A DNA stretch of 64,000 nt from Sinorhizobium alkalisoli (GCF_008932245.1 NZ_CP034910.1:868001-932000), one strand, 5' to 3'; shown: positions 41,603 through 51,236, counted from the stretch's first letter. Notes: generated from the letters alone by a model not told the origin. Numbers and translations are program-made.

Positions 41603-42664
41603 TCAGGCGGGTTCAGGAACGAGGCGCTTCGATCCGGCGAGAAGGCGATCGAAATAGCCGATCGTCTGCAGTAGTCCACCCGAGAGGTCCATTTTCGGGC
41701 ACCAGCCGAACTCCTGCATGGCAAGCGAGATGTCCGGGCGGTGCTGGCGAGGTGCGTTGGTCGACTGCGGACGCAGGATGAGGTTTGACCGCGCGCCGGC
41801 AAGTCCAATTACCTGCTCTGCCACGTCGCCGATCGAAAACTCCATAGGATTGCAGAGGTCGATCGGAACCGGCAGCGATGCCGGCGATGCCATGATGCGG
41901 ACGAAGCCGTCGATCAGGTCATCGGTAAACGAGAAGGAGCGGGTCCTCGAAGCGTCCCCGTAAATCGTGATGTCTTTTCCTGTCAGGGCCTTGAGAACGA
42001 AGTTCGAGATGATGCGGCTTTCGTCCGCGCGCATCCCGGGACCGTAAGCATTGAAGATGCGGACGAGGCGAACATCGACGTCATAGAGCCTGTGAAAATC
42101 AGAGAACAACGCCGCCGCGCAGCGCCTGCCTTCTTGGTACGAGGAGCGTCGCCCGAGGAAGGCGGAGTCGCTCCAATCGCTTTCCGTACGAGGATGGAGT
42201 TGCAGATCGTCGTGAGTGTCGGCGACCAAAACCTGGAGGATACGCGCGCCGCGATGCGCCGCGAGCTCCAGCAGGTTCAGTGACCCCGTCACGTAGGTTC
42301 GCATCGCCTGGATCGGGTCGGCCTGATAATGCGGCGGCAAGGCCGGGTGAGCGAGATGATAGATTTCGTCGACATCGAGATCGATCGGTTCGGCGATGTC
42401 CTGGGCTATGACGCTGAAGCCGTCGAAGCGCAAGAGCGGCGCGATGTTGCGCTCCAGCCCCGTCGTGAAATTGTCAACGCAATAGACCTGGTGACCGGCT
42501 TGCAGAAGGCGTTCGCAAAGATGTGAACCCAGAAAACCCGCGCCACCGGCCACCAGGATGATTTTATGTTCATCACATTTACGCAAAGCATTGCGTTTGA
42601 CACCGGAAGCCGCACCCAAATAACGCGCGTGAAACTTTCGCAGATAGCTCACGACTACCTCCAT
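41603..42664 (-). CDS. UDP-glucuronate decarboxylase-like SDR with altered active site
   Basis: 353 residues. ILVAGGAGFLGSHLCERLL binds NAD, and VDNFTTGLERN, IYHLAHPALPPHYQADPIQA, RSFSFTDDLIDGF align with UDP-xylose synthase (UXS). The usual TSEVYGDP segment is VADTHDDLQLHP, and the catalytic YxxxK is SYQEGRRCAA, so the lysine is replaced by arginine. The first about 30 residues are an unusual basic extension. Activity is therefore doubtful. It is divergent from an AraC gene. The fold is certain; the reaction is not. Confidence 0.75.
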   Translation of the reverse strand: MEVVVSYLRKFHARYLGAASGVKRNALRKCDEHKIILVAGGAGFLGSHLCERLLQAGHQVYCVDNFTTGLERNIAPLLRFDGFSVIAQDIAEPIDLDVDEIYHLAHPALPPHYQADPIQAMRTYVTGSLNLLELAAHRGARILQVLVADTHDDLQLHPRTESDWSDSAFLGRRSSYQEGRRCAAALFSDFHRLYDVDVRLVRIFNAYGPGMRADESRIISNFVLKALTGKDITIYGDASRTRSFSFTDDLIDGFVRIMASPASLPVPIDLCNPMEFSIGDVAEQVIGLAGARSNLILRPQSTNAPRQHRPDISLAMQEFGWCPKMDLSGGLLQTIGYFDRLLAGSKRLVPEPA

Positions 42665-42998
42665 CTAACGAGATACACGATTGTCGTTTGATATCGATGA
42701 CACTGCACGGCGGCCGGATAGGGCGGCAGGAGCGTCGGTCTTTATTGGTCATTTCGCCGAAATTGATCTGGCGATAGCGACGGTTATTTAAATACAAACA
42801 TAGGTCGCAAATGTCATTATCGCTACATCCTGAAAGTTATCCCCCCGTCCATTTCTACCGAAAAAGAGGTATAATCGCTGGGGTGGTGCTTATCCGCCTC
42901 GGCTTTTAGACCTGAGTGTGGAGCCCACTCGGCGGAGTATCAGCAAGCGAACCCCCGGCGATTGTGGGTTCGACAAATCCCGGCACTGGAGGCATTCG
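42665..42998. other. AT-richer divergent intergenic region
   Basis: About 330 bases between the UXS-like gene and the AraC gene. It is visibly richer in A+T than its surroundings near 42780-42840. A TATAAT hexamer at 42870-42875 lies about 125 bases before the AraC start, without a good -35 at normal spacing. Both promoters probably lie here. No gene is recognised. Confidence 0.4.
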
Positions 42999-44150
42999 AT
43001 GACGAGTGAGTCCGGATCAGGAGACGACCCGACAGATGCCCCGTCCTGGCCGGAGGCGAAGGAAAGACGGCGCTGGCCCCGCGAACCGACGGCCGGGAAG
43101 GAAAGCCACCCGAGCGGTCCGCCAGCGCTTGTACCCTTGCACTTCTCGACGGGCGAACTGCCGGCCGCGGCACAGTTTGCCGCATGGCGTGCGCACATGG
43201 CGCCGCTGCTCGAAGTTCGCTTGCCTGATGGCGTGCCTCCAGATCAAGGCTTTCCTGCCGAACAGACCGGCTGGCGTCTCGACGGTTTACTGATCGTTCA
43301 ACAGCGCACACCGGCGCATAGCTATACCCGTTCCCGCGCCATGCTGCGCTCGAGTCCGATCGATCACTGGAGCTTAGGCATTTTACGAAGCGGACGGGCC
43401 TGGACGGAGGTCGACCGACGCGTCACGGAGACCGCTCCAGGCGACCTCTTTCTGCGCTCCCTTGGCTATCCCTATCGGGGACGAACGACTGAGGCCGCGG
43501 GCGTGTTTCTGTTCATGCCTTATGAGTTGCTGGCCGACGATGCCGGTATTCTGGAAGCCGCAAACAATTCGGTGCTTTCGGGCAGTCTCGCCGATCTGCT
43601 GCTGAACTTTATCAACGGTATCGAGGCGAGCCTCGGCGTTCTCAGGGCCGAAGAGCTTCCGCGGATCGTGCAGACAATGCGCGACATGGTGGTTTCGTGC
43701 GTCGCCGCGTCGGTGACGCCGAGTCCCGTCGGAGTCGAGACGAACAAGGGGATGATGGAGCGCGCGCATCGGTATATTCATCTCCATCTCAACTCAGCCG
43801 AACTCACGCCCGACGCCATCTGCCGAGCGGTCGGTATATCGCGAACGCGGCTCTACCAATTGTTCGAGCAGAGTGGCGGTGTGCTGAACTATATTCGCAA
43901 GCGTCGGCTCCAGCACGCATACGCGGCCCTAAGTGACCCGACCGATAGCCGTTCGATTGCCGAAATCGCGGAAGCCGCCGGCTTCGACGTGGCGGCCAAT
44001 TTCACGCGTGCCTTCAGTCACGAATTCGGGTTGAGCCCGCGCGAAATCCGAAAGGCAGCCGCCACCCACCGGCCGATCTTGGCCGTCACTCCTACCAGGC
44101 AAAACCGTGGCGCAACAATCGGCGACTGGCTTGATCCCCCTGGAAGGTGA
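42999..44150 (+). CDS. AraC family transcriptional regulator (AraC_binding_2 type)
   Basis: 383 residues from the ATG at 42999, with GGAGG seven bases upstream. The first about 45 residues are charged and variable. Residues about 60-220 resemble the AraC_binding_2 sensor domain (AAQFAAWRAHMAPLLEV, APGDLFLRSLGYPYRG). Residues about 265-365 are the HTH domain (LTPDAICRAVGISRTRLYQL, EIAEAAGFDVAANFTRAFSH, GLSPREIRK). It is divergent from the UXS-like gene, its possible target. Confidence 0.88.
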   Translation: MTSESGSGDDPTDAPSWPEAKERRRWPREPTAGKESHPSGPPALVPLHFSTGELPAAAQFAAWRAHMAPLLEVRLPDGVPPDQGFPAEQTGWRLDGLLIVQQRTPAHSYTRSRAMLRSSPIDHWSLGILRSGRAWTEVDRRVTETAPGDLFLRSLGYPYRGRTTEAAGVFLFMPYELLADDAGILEAANNSVLSGSLADLLLNFINGIEASLGVLRAEELPRIVQTMRDMVVSCVAASVTPSPVGVETNKGMMERAHRYIHLHLNSAELTPDAICRAVGISRTRLYQLFEQSGGVLNYIRKRRLQHAYAALSDPTDSRSIAEIAEAAGFDVAANFTRAFSHEFGLSPREIRKAAATHRPILAVTPTRQNRGATIGDWLDPPGR

Positions 44151-44179
44151 AATCCGCAACGCCGGGCGATCCCGCGCGT

Positions 44180-44533
44180 TCAAGCAAGCCTGAGATCGAC
44201 CCCCGGGTGCAACTTCTTGAGATTGGGCAGGGACTTCGTCTGCCAGGGATATTCCGAGCTCCCGCGGACGGTGAATTGCACGTTCGGTCGCTTGCGCGCC
44301 TCGATGGTGAGCTTTGCGAGCAAGTTGATGCCGGACGAATTGAGGAACTGCAACCCCGTAAGATCGACGGTCAGTCGTTCCGGCTCGGATTCAAGAATGC
44401 CCAGCACCAGCGCAAAGATCGGCGCATAGGCCTCCGTGCTGGGCAGGCGCATCGTCCCGTCGAAGTAGACGTCCTTGCCCTCTGACCAAACGCGATATTC
44501 TTCTTCTTTAATTTCCATATGATCACCGCCCAT
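44180..44533 (-). CDS. STAS-domain anti-sigma-antagonist-like protein (slr1659 type)
   Basis: 117 residues; the ATG at 44533 shares its A with the upstream TGA (TGATG), and an internal ATG at 44518 has a better ribosome site. [20 protein letters not shown] is the STAS phospho-site region, with a candidate serine in NSSG. Such proteins bind and release a kinase-like partner depending on phosphorylation. It is the last gene of a six-gene operon with its likely kinase (44533-45090) and phosphatase (45095-47455). Confidence 0.88.
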   Translation of the reverse strand: MGGDHMEIKEEEYRVWSEGKDVYFDGTMRLPSTEAYAPIFALVLGILESEPERLTVDLTGLQFLNSSGINLLAKLTIEARKRPNVQFTVRGSSEYPWQTKSLPNLKKLHPGVDLRLA

Positions 44534-45090
44534 CAATTCGTCAAATCTGGAACTGCAATGGACGCGTAGGTCTCCAGCGGGATTCTGCGGTCCTCATCGC
44601 TGGATCCAAAAACCCAAGCAAAGTGAGCACCATAATCGCTCATGAGCGTCAGAAGTCCAAGCCCCGAACCGCCGGCGCCCGTAGCGGCGTTCGCTTCGAT
44701 CCTTTCGATCAGCAGGTCGCCCGGGTCCCCGGCCGTAATCTCGGACAAGAGATGCTGAAACCGCTCCGCACTGTCCTTGTCGACGAAATTGGTGACCTTG
44801 GTCCGGAAGGCACTGTCGGTGACGGATGCCTCCACGATGATCTCGCCCGATGCGCGGAACTTCACGGCATTTTCGATCAGTTCATTGGTGAGGTAGCCGA
44901 CATTGTGCCGCACGTCCTTGTAGAGCTTACGCGACGCGCGATAGCGCAGCGCCACGAACTCCGCCACGAAATCCGAGGTCATGGCGCAGTGCTTCCAGCT
45001 CAAGTCGAGCGGCCCCTCGAACAGCCGAAGCGTGGTCACGTCATCGCCGTTGCCGATCGCGAGATCGGCCAATCCATATAGGGTCGTCAT
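44533..45090 (-). CDS. GHKL ATPase (slr1658-type, anti-sigma/serine kinase-like)
   Basis: 185 residues. The N-box is [20 protein letters not shown] and the G-box is [20 protein letters not shown], so the ATP site of a GHKL serine kinase appears complete. In partner-switching modules this protein phosphorylates a STAS partner and the PP2C phosphatase reverses it. Its start lies four bases after the PP2C stop, and its stop overlaps the STAS start. The partners are inferred from order and family. Confidence 0.87.
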   Translation of the reverse strand: MTTLYGLADLAIGNGDDVTTLRLFEGPLDLSWKHCAMTSDFVAEFVALRYRASRKLYKDVRHNVGYLTNELIENAVKFRASGEIIVEASVTDSAFRTKVTNFVDKDSAERFQHLLSEITAGDPGDLLIERIEANAATGAGGSGLGLLTLMSDYGAHFAWVFGSSDEDRRIPLETYASIAVPDLTN

Positions 45091-45094
45091 CCGC

Positions 45095-47455
45095 TTACCT
45101 GTGTCTCATCACTACCAACGTTATGTCGTCGTGGATCTTCTGCGCACCGATATGTGCCATCAGATCTTCGATGATCCCGATCTTGACCTCCTCGGCGTTT
45201 CGGCCATAGCGGCGGCGGGCGCTCTCGCAGAGCCGCTCTATGCCGAAGAGTTCGCCGTTCCGATCTTCGGCCTCGGTCACTCCATCCGTGTGGAGGATGA
45301 TCATGTCGCCGCAACCGAAGGGAACTTCCCGAATCGCCACGAAAGGCGAGATATCCGGCTCGAGACCGATCGGCAGGCCCAGATCGAGCGTGTCGATACG
45401 TTCGACATTTCCCGGGTCGCGGATCACGATCAGTTCCTCGTGCTGACCGGACAGCGTCAGGCGCCCGCCTTCGTAGTCGAGGAAGGCGAGGGAAAGGTGC
45501 TTGTTCGTGCTGGTCCTGGTTATGTTCTTGTAAATGGCGCGGTTCACGCGATTGAGGAACAGCGCAGGATCCATCTCGCCCGCTTCCTGCAGCGCCCGGG
45601 TGACGGACTGGACCATCAGCATCAGCACGCCGCTTTCAAGCCCGTGCCCGGTGACGTCTCCGATTCCGATCTTCAGTCTCGACCCGTCCTTCAGGACGTC
45701 GTAATAGTCGCCGCCGACCTCGTCGGCCGGGCGCATATAGGCCGCGATCTCCAGGTCTTTGATCTCCTCGAGCTCGCCGGCCTTCGGCAGCACCATCATC
45801 TGAATGCGGCGGGCAACAGCCAGTTCGGCGCCGAGACGCAGGTTCTCGCTGCGCAATTGCTCGTTGAGGGCGGAGATCTGCAGGTTCGCGTCTTCGATCT
45901 CCCTGGTGCGATCCTCGACGAGCTGTTCGAGGTTTTCGGTGTGGTAACTGATCTGTTCGGCCATGCGATTGAAGGCCGCGCCGGCTTCGCCAACCTCATC
46001 GCGGGTCGGGATCGCCACCCGGACGGAATAGTCCTTGACCTGAATGCGCTTGGCGGCCTCGGCAAGCGCGCTGATGCCGCTCGTAATCCGCTTGGATATG
46101 GCGAACACCGCAGTGATGACGAAGAGCAGCGATACGAGCAGCGCCAGGACCTGATAGATCAGGATCCTGTTCGTCGCTTCAGAGATACCGGCCTGGGCGG
46201 CAAAGAGCGACGCATAAATCTCCCGCTCGGGAACCACGATGCCGAGCTGCATCGTCTCGCGACGAACCGGCCCGGAAACCCAGAGATTGCTCGGCTGCAA
46301 CTGCTTCAGGAGGATCAGGTAGGGCACCTTCTCGCCGTTGTCATTGAGATAGACGTGCTGCAAAAGGCCGTCGCGATCGAGCGGCAGGTTGGCGATAGCC
46401 GATTGGGCGCTTCTGCGCAGTGACCGATCCAGGCCGGTGACGCCCTGGCTCCCCGTCTCGTTCGCCGCCCGGAGGCCCATCACCCTTTCCCCGGTTGGAT
46501 TGATCGCGACGACGTTGCCGTCCGACATGGCCAGGAAACCGAAGCCGCTGTCGGCGACACGGACGTTTTCGACGATTTCGGCCAATTGATCGAGCGTGAT
46601 ATCCGCGCCGGCGACGCCGGCGACCTGTCGACGGTCGCGCGACCACAGCGGCTCGAAGAAACTGACAATGAGTCTGCCGGTGATCGCATCCGTATAGGGC
46701 GCCGTCTGGGTGATGTCCTTCTGCACCGGGCGCGACTGCGGATCTATCGCCCATTGCTCCCAGGATTCGTAGAGCCCGGGAAAGAAAAAGGTCCAGAAAT
46801 TCTCGCTGTTGTGCCCCGGGTAGAGCTCATCGAATGTCTGCGCCTGGTCCGTATAGGGCGCCGTCCTGAAGATCGGCCGCTCCTTGGGGCCGATATAGTA
46901 CATCTGCAGCTTCTGCTGACCGTTTGCCAGAAGGCTCGGTGCGACGAGATCGAGCACGGCACTGTTCTCGATCTCTGTCTGGACTTCCGGGAGCGGATTG
47001 TGGCCCGCATCGAGAAGATAGCCCCAGACGCTGACGACCGACAGCGGTCCGGGCAGGTTCTGCGCCCATCCGCCCTTCTCGTTGTATACGACGTTCACGG
47101 TGCCCGGCACGCCACGGGCCATCGCCTCGCCGATCTGGGATTTTCTCACCGGACGGTCGATCTGTGCCTGAAGAACGCCCGCCAGCGTGCCCACATCGGA
47201 ATGGACCTGGCTCAGAAGCAGGTTCACGCGAGCCGCCGTCGATTCGGCATAGGAGCGGATATAGTCCTGGTTTGCCTGCTCCAGGCCCTGGCCGACCTCG
47301 GTGGCGGCATCGCGCGACAGCCTCTGCACGTTCCAAAGCGCAAGACCGCCGGTGACGAGGAGGTCGAAGAGCACCGCCCCGCCGACGACCAGGACAAATT
47401 TGGCGCGGAATGAACGCAAGCCGATGCCCGGGGTCTCTTGCGCGGCCCCCTTCAT
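45095..47455 (-). CDS. Membrane Cache-HAMP-PP2C (SpoIIE-type) phosphatase
   Basis: 786 residues. TM helix about 20-42, double-Cache periplasmic domain to about 415, TM helix about 425-450, HAMP, a coiled coil about 505-540, and a PP2C domain about 560-786 with YMRPADEVGGDYYDVL, GDVTGHGLESGVLML, LHTDGVTEAED and HDDITLVVMRHR; the metal-binding aspartates are present. This is the RsbU/SiaA-like architecture that turns a periplasmic signal into dephosphorylation of a STAS protein. It overlaps the methyltransferase-fusion gene by four bases. Confidence 0.92.
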   Translation of the reverse strand: MKGAAQETPGIGLRSFRAKFVLVVGGAVLFDLLVTGGLALWNVQRLSRDAATEVGQGLEQANQDYIRSYAESTAARVNLLLSQVHSDVGTLAGVLQAQIDRPVRKSQIGEAMARGVPGTVNVVYNEKGGWAQNLPGPLSVVSVWGYLLDAGHNPLPEVQTEIENSAVLDLVAPSLLANGQQKLQMYYIGPKERPIFRTAPYTDQAQTFDELYPGHNSENFWTFFFPGLYESWEQWAIDPQSRPVQKDITQTAPYTDAITGRLIVSFFEPLWSRDRRQVAGVAGADITLDQLAEIVENVRVADSGFGFLAMSDGNVVAINPTGERVMGLRAANETGSQGVTGLDRSLRRSAQSAIANLPLDRDGLLQHVYLNDNGEKVPYLILLKQLQPSNLWVSGPVRRETMQLGIVVPEREIYASLFAAQAGISEATNRILIYQVLALLVSLLFVITAVFAISKRITSGISALAEAAKRIQVKDYSVRVAIPTRDEVGEAGAAFNRMAEQISYHTENLEQLVEDRTREIEDANLQISALNEQLRSENLRLGAELAVARRIQMMVLPKAGELEEIKDLEIAAYMRPADEVGGDYYDVLKDGSRLKIGIGDVTGHGLESGVLMLMVQSVTRALQEAGEMDPALFLNRVNRAIYKNITRTSTNKHLSLAFLDYEGGRLTLSGQHEELIVIRDPGNVERIDTLDLGLPIGLEPDISPFVAIREVPFGCGDMIILHTDGVTEAEDRNGELFGIERLCESARRRYGRNAEEVKIGIIEDLMAHIGAQKIHDDITLVVMRHR

Positions 47456-48630
47456 AGCGGTTTGCGTCCGGAGGCCGCCCAGATCGGCCAGCCGGCGTAG
47501 CCCTTGGGGTGCAGGGCGGCGAAGATATGATCCTGGAATCCCTGGCGGAAGCGCCGGATGAATTCAGGCGAGTCGCCGCGTTTCACCGCCATTTCGCCGG
47601 CATAGACGTTCTCCCAGGCGGCGATTATGTCGGCGAAGTCCTGCGGGTCGCCATCTAGGTTGCTGACCATGAAGGATTCGACGCGAATGTCTTCGAAGCC
47701 GGCATCGGCCAGATAGCGCCGGCTCTTCGGCCCCAGCTCCACGTCCATCTCGAAATGACCGAAGAGCTTGGCGACCTCTTCATAGGTCCATTGGATGCTC
47801 TGCGACCGGGGCTCGCCGAGACAGTGAGAATTCTTCTCGTTGGTGACGTAGACGCGGCCGCCTGGCTTGCAGATCCGGTAGAGCTCCTTCAGCAAGACGT
47901 CCGGCTGGTTGAAGATCTGCAGCGAATGACGGCAGGTCACGAGGTCGAACTGGTCGGACTCGAGCAGCATTTCGGACGCGTCGCCATAGGTATATTCGAT
48001 ATCTGTGATTCCGAACTCAGCCGCGACGTTGCGCGCATAGGCCAGACTCGCCCTCGAATGGTCCAGCGCCACGATCCGGGCCGGGTGGAATTCCTTGCGC
48101 ACGAGCGCGGCGAAGTCTCCGATGCCGCAGCAGATGTCGGCCATCGCGATGCCTGCGCGCATACCATGGCGCGGGAGAATCGTGCGCTCATGCCGCCAGG
48201 TCATCTTCGTCTGTGTGCGCAGGATCGGAATGAAGCTCGTATCCTCGACGAAATCCTGGCCGGGATAGAACTTCGAGTCGTAGACCTCGACGCTGATCTG
48301 CGGCTCAATCTTGCCGAGATGCCGGAACATGCGTTCGGTCCAGCCGACGACGCTGGAGGTGACGACGACGAAGCGCAGGTCCGTCCGCGCCCGGCACGCA
48401 TCGAGCACCACGCGCGAAAAAGCGTGGAAGGCGGTGTTGTTCATCTGCGCAAGCCGCTTGACATTGATGTAGAGCACGCCGCGCGCGCCATCGACCGCGT
48501 GCCTGAGAGCCGTAACGGTTGCCGCGATCTCATCGACGGTACGTGGACGGATCACGCCTGCAAGGGAAAACTCCTGGCTGTTGGCGTCGAACTCCGCCTG
48601 ATAGGGGGTGGAAAGGACGGCGGTATTCAA
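47452..48630 (-). CDS. STAS-like domain fused to a SAM methyltransferase
   Basis: 392 residues. Residues about 1-130 resemble the slr1659-type STAS protein at the end of this operon (FSLAGVIRPRTVDEIAATV, LYINVKRLAQMNNTAFHAFS, then VTSSVVGWTERMFRHLGKIE); the phospho-site region is MNNTAF. Residues about 155-390 are a class I methyltransferase with motif I ADICCGIGDFAALV, VALDHSRASLAYARNVA and ELYRICKPGGRVYVTNE. This suggests methylation gated by partner switching. Substrate unknown. It overlaps both neighbours by four bases. Confidence 0.82.
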   Translation of the reverse strand: MNTAVLSTPYQAEFDANSQEFSLAGVIRPRTVDEIAATVTALRHAVDGARGVLYINVKRLAQMNNTAFHAFSRVVLDACRARTDLRFVVVTSSVVGWTERMFRHLGKIEPQISVEVYDSKFYPGQDFVEDTSFIPILRTQTKMTWRHERTILPRHGMRAGIAMADICCGIGDFAALVRKEFHPARIVALDHSRASLAYARNVAAEFGITDIEYTYGDASEMLLESDQFDLVTCRHSLQIFNQPDVLLKELYRICKPGGRVYVTNEKNSHCLGEPRSQSIQWTYEEVAKLFGHFEMDVELGPKSRRYLADAGFEDIRVESFMVSNLDGDPQDFADIIAAWENVYAGEMAVKRGDSPEFIRRFRQGFQDHIFAALHPKGYAGWPIWAASGRKPL

Positions 48631-49136
48631 CTGACTATTCCTTCGAGTGGCAGATCGACGACAAGCGTGATGGACGGGGAAGTCTTTTCGTCCAGGCTGA
48701 TCTCGGCCTCGAAGTTGATCGCAAGATCCAGAAGAATAACCTCGCGGCTCGGGGAGAGATCGTTGGAAATGGCGTCGAGATAGCGGTCGTAGGCATCCTG
48801 CTTACGCGTCTTGGACACCGCTTCGCGGTAAAATTGTCGCTGGCTGGGCGGACAGGGAAAGGTGAGCTTTACCCGCTCCTTCGGACCTTGGCGATAGACA
48901 GTACAGCCGATCCGGCCCTCGGGCGAGCCGCCGCGGAACGAGACTTCCAGAAGCTCGTTGAGCGCGGAGGAGAAGAAGTTCGAATGTCGAACGGGATCCG
49001 TTCGGTTGTGGCTGATCATCCGCGCCATGAAAGACGACAGGTGATCGCAATGATCCCAATCGGACAGGAAGGTCCCCATCTCCATTTCGAGCTCGATGAG
49101 AGGTTCGAAATGCGCTTTCGCTTGGGCTGCATTCAT
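48627..49136 (-). CDS. SiaB/slr1658-like GHKL-related regulator
   Basis: 169 residues from the ATG at 49136 (AAAGGAGG upstream). FFSSALNELLEVSFRGGSPE resembles the N-box helix of GHKL kinases, and the C-terminal half (LDLAINFEAEISLDEKTSPS) lacks a clear glycine-rich G-box. It resembles the SiaB/DUF6272-type kinases placed beside PP2C phosphatases, but could be a non-catalytic partner. It is the second gene of the operon, 50 bases after the GGDEF-EAL gene. Confidence 0.6.
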   Translation of the reverse strand: MNAAQAKAHFEPLIELEMEMGTFLSDWDHCDHLSSFMARMISHNRTDPVRHSNFFSSALNELLEVSFRGGSPEGRIGCTVYRQGPKERVKLTFPCPPSQRQFYREAVSKTRKQDAYDRYLDAISNDLSPSREVILLDLAINFEAEISLDEKTSPSITLVVDLPLEGIVS

Positions 49137-49186
49137 GCCGCATCCTCCTTTCCGTAGGTCCGGCCTCTTTTCGGCTTCCTCCGCTG

Positions 49187-50908
49187 TCATCGCGTCCCGG
49201 GACGCAAGCCCTGATTCCGGTCTGCGCCAAGCCCCGGAAAATCGGCGGGCGCTGTCGACGTGTTGCGAAGGAAGTCTCCGATCGCCTCCGCGGGCAGAGG
49301 AAAGCCAAGGAAATATCCCTGCAGCCGATCGCATCCTTCTTTGCGCAGCCAGTTCATCTGTCCCTCCGTCTCCACGCCCTCGGCGGTCACATGCATACCA
49401 AGCCCGTGGGCAAGCGCAATGATCGATCGAACGATCGTCTGGCCTTTTTTGTCGTGCTCCAGGTCCTTGATGAAGTACTGGTCGATCTTGATCGTATCGA
49501 AGGGGAAATTCTTCAAATAGCTGAGGGAGGAGTAATAGGTGCCGAAGTCGTCGAGCGAGATCTGCACCCCGAGCACATTCAACGTGTTGAGTGTATCAAG
49601 ATTATTCGTCGTTCGCTCCAGGAGTACGGACTCGGTGATTTCCAGCTCCAGGCGTTCGGCGCGGATGCCGACCAGATCGAGGACGCGGGCCACCCGATCG
49701 GTAAGGCCCGCGTGCAGGAACTCCGCCGGAGACAGATTGACCGCGACGGTGAAATGGGGCGGCCATGTCATCGCGGTTCGGCAGACCTGCTCCAGAAGCC
49801 ATTGGCCGATCCCGCTCATGAGGCCATCCGCCTCCGCCATGGGGATAAAGACGCTCGGCGGTATGATGCCGATCAAAGGGTGCCGCCAACGCAGCAATGC
49901 CTCGAAGCCGACGACCGCGCGGGAAGGGCTGACCAGCGGTTGGTATTCGATGAAGAACTGGTCCTCCTCAAGGGCGGTGCGCAGGCTGCGGCGGAGCATT
50001 TCCCGTTGCTCCAGCACGATGAGCATGGAGCGCGTGAAGGTCCGTGCGCGATTGCGGCCATCCGTCTTCGCCGCATAAAGCGCGATGTCGGCTGCTTTCA
50101 TCAGTTGCTCGATCTCGTTGCCGTCCGCCGGGGCTACCGCTATTCCGACGCTCGCGCCGACGAAGGCGTTGATGCCGTCGACGGTAAATGGCGGTCTGAA
50201 GGCCCCGATAATCGCCTCCGCGAGTTGCTCGGCCTCCCTGGGCTGGTCTGCCCGCCACTGGATCACCGCGAATTCGTCGCCGGCCAGCCGGTAGGCGATT
50301 TCGTGTTCCCCCAGCACGCCCCTGATACGGTCGGCGGCCATCTTGAGAACGATGTCGCCGGCGCCGTGGCCGAGCGTGTCGTTGATCGGCTTGAAGTCGT
50401 CGAGATCGATCTGCATGAGCGCCAGGCTCGCGCCGCTCGGCACCGGCAGGGCGCTGCGCAACTGATCGCTGAAGTGCCGGCGATTGGGCAAGCCGGTCAG
50501 GACATCATGGGTCGCCTGGTGCAGGAGCAGCGCGCGGTCGCTCTCTCCTTGGGTCGACGTCTCGCGGCAGACGGCGCTGCCTTGCGCTTCGACGACCCCA
50601 AGGCCACTGCCGGTGCGGAAGACGATCAGGGTGAGGCGTGTGTTGCGGGTCGTATCCGCGACCTCGATGCTTCGGGGCAGGCCGTGTGCGACGACGAAGT
50701 CGACGGCCGCCCTCGGCCCAGGAGCCAGCAGCTCCGGATAGACATGCCACAGGGACGCTTCGATCAGGCCGTCGATCGCATGTGTCTCCTCGTGCATGGC
50801 AGAGGCATCGACCAGAGTGAAGCTCTCGTCATAGAAGGAAACGATCTCGTCGGTATCGGCGAGGAATTGACGGTCGATAGCTGGCATGCTCGCACCAACG
50901 TCGGGCAT
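49187..50908 (-). CDS. Cytoplasmic PAS-like-GGDEF-EAL protein heading the partner-switch operon
   Basis: 573 residues from the ATG at 50908 (GGAGGAAAGA upstream). No TM helix. Residues about 1-125 are a PAS-like sensor (DTDEIVSFYDESFTLVDASA). GGDEF about 135-295 has RLAGDEFAVI, so the first Gly is Ala. EAL about 310-560 has FEALLRWRHPLIGIIPP, EITESVLLE and DDFGTYYSSLSYL (Tyr for the usual second Gly) and AEGVETEGQ. Phosphodiesterase activity is more likely than cyclase activity. It is divergent from bgsBA, whose product is c-di-GMP-activated. Confidence 0.9.
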   Translation of the reverse strand: MPDVGASMPAIDRQFLADTDEIVSFYDESFTLVDASAMHEETHAIDGLIEASLWHVYPELLAPGPRAAVDFVVAHGLPRSIEVADTTRNTRLTLIVFRTGSGLGVVEAQGSAVCRETSTQGESDRALLLHQATHDVLTGLPNRRHFSDQLRSALPVPSGASLALMQIDLDDFKPINDTLGHGAGDIVLKMAADRIRGVLGEHEIAYRLAGDEFAVIQWRADQPREAEQLAEAIIGAFRPPFTVDGINAFVGASVGIAVAPADGNEIEQLMKAADIALYAAKTDGRNRARTFTRSMLIVLEQREMLRRSLRTALEEDQFFIEYQPLVSPSRAVVGFEALLRWRHPLIGIIPPSVFIPMAEADGLMSGIGQWLLEQVCRTAMTWPPHFTVAVNLSPAEFLHAGLTDRVARVLDLVGIRAERLELEITESVLLERTTNNLDTLNTLNVLGVQISLDDFGTYYSSLSYLKNFPFDTIKIDQYFIKDLEHDKKGQTIVRSIIALAHGLGMHVTAEGVETEGQMNWLRKEGCDRLQGYFLGFPLPAEAIGDFLRNTSTAPADFPGLGADRNQGLRPGTR

Positions 50909-51204
50909 TCTTTCCTCCAAATCTCCGTCGCCTGCCGCTTGCATCGCCCTTCCGGCCCGCACGCGACAACACGCCCGTGACCCAACTCAGTGTTGTTTTC
51001 CGGCGCAGCCTTACCCCTCAAAAGTTACCGCGTAAGATGTCGTGGTCAATGCTGTTCGAGCAGTAGAGGTATCGAATTTCGAAACACTTGGCCACACCTG
51101 TGTCTTTCAGGGGCAGGGAGATGATTTTCAACCTGTGGCTCGAAAGCCCGCAGTTTTGAGGGTTGTCCCGCGCCGAATACCGATGAATCCTGTTGCGGAG
51201 TGGC

Positions 51205-51236
51205 GCGCGGGCAAGGTCGAGGAGGCGAGCCCGCGC
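51205..51236. repeat. Inverted repeat 1 upstream of bgsB
   Basis: GCGCGGGC at 51205-51212 and GCCCGCGC at 51229-51236 pair perfectly with a 16-base loop. It directly precedes the larger hairpin at 51240. Confidence 0.6.

Noticed and set aside
41603..44150. Identification of the UXS-like/AraC pair as the c-di-GMP-responsive uxs1/cuxR system
   Set aside because: The AraC protein has an AraC_binding_2-type sensor domain, the UXS active site is altered, and the other arabinose-polysaccharide genes of that cluster are not present.
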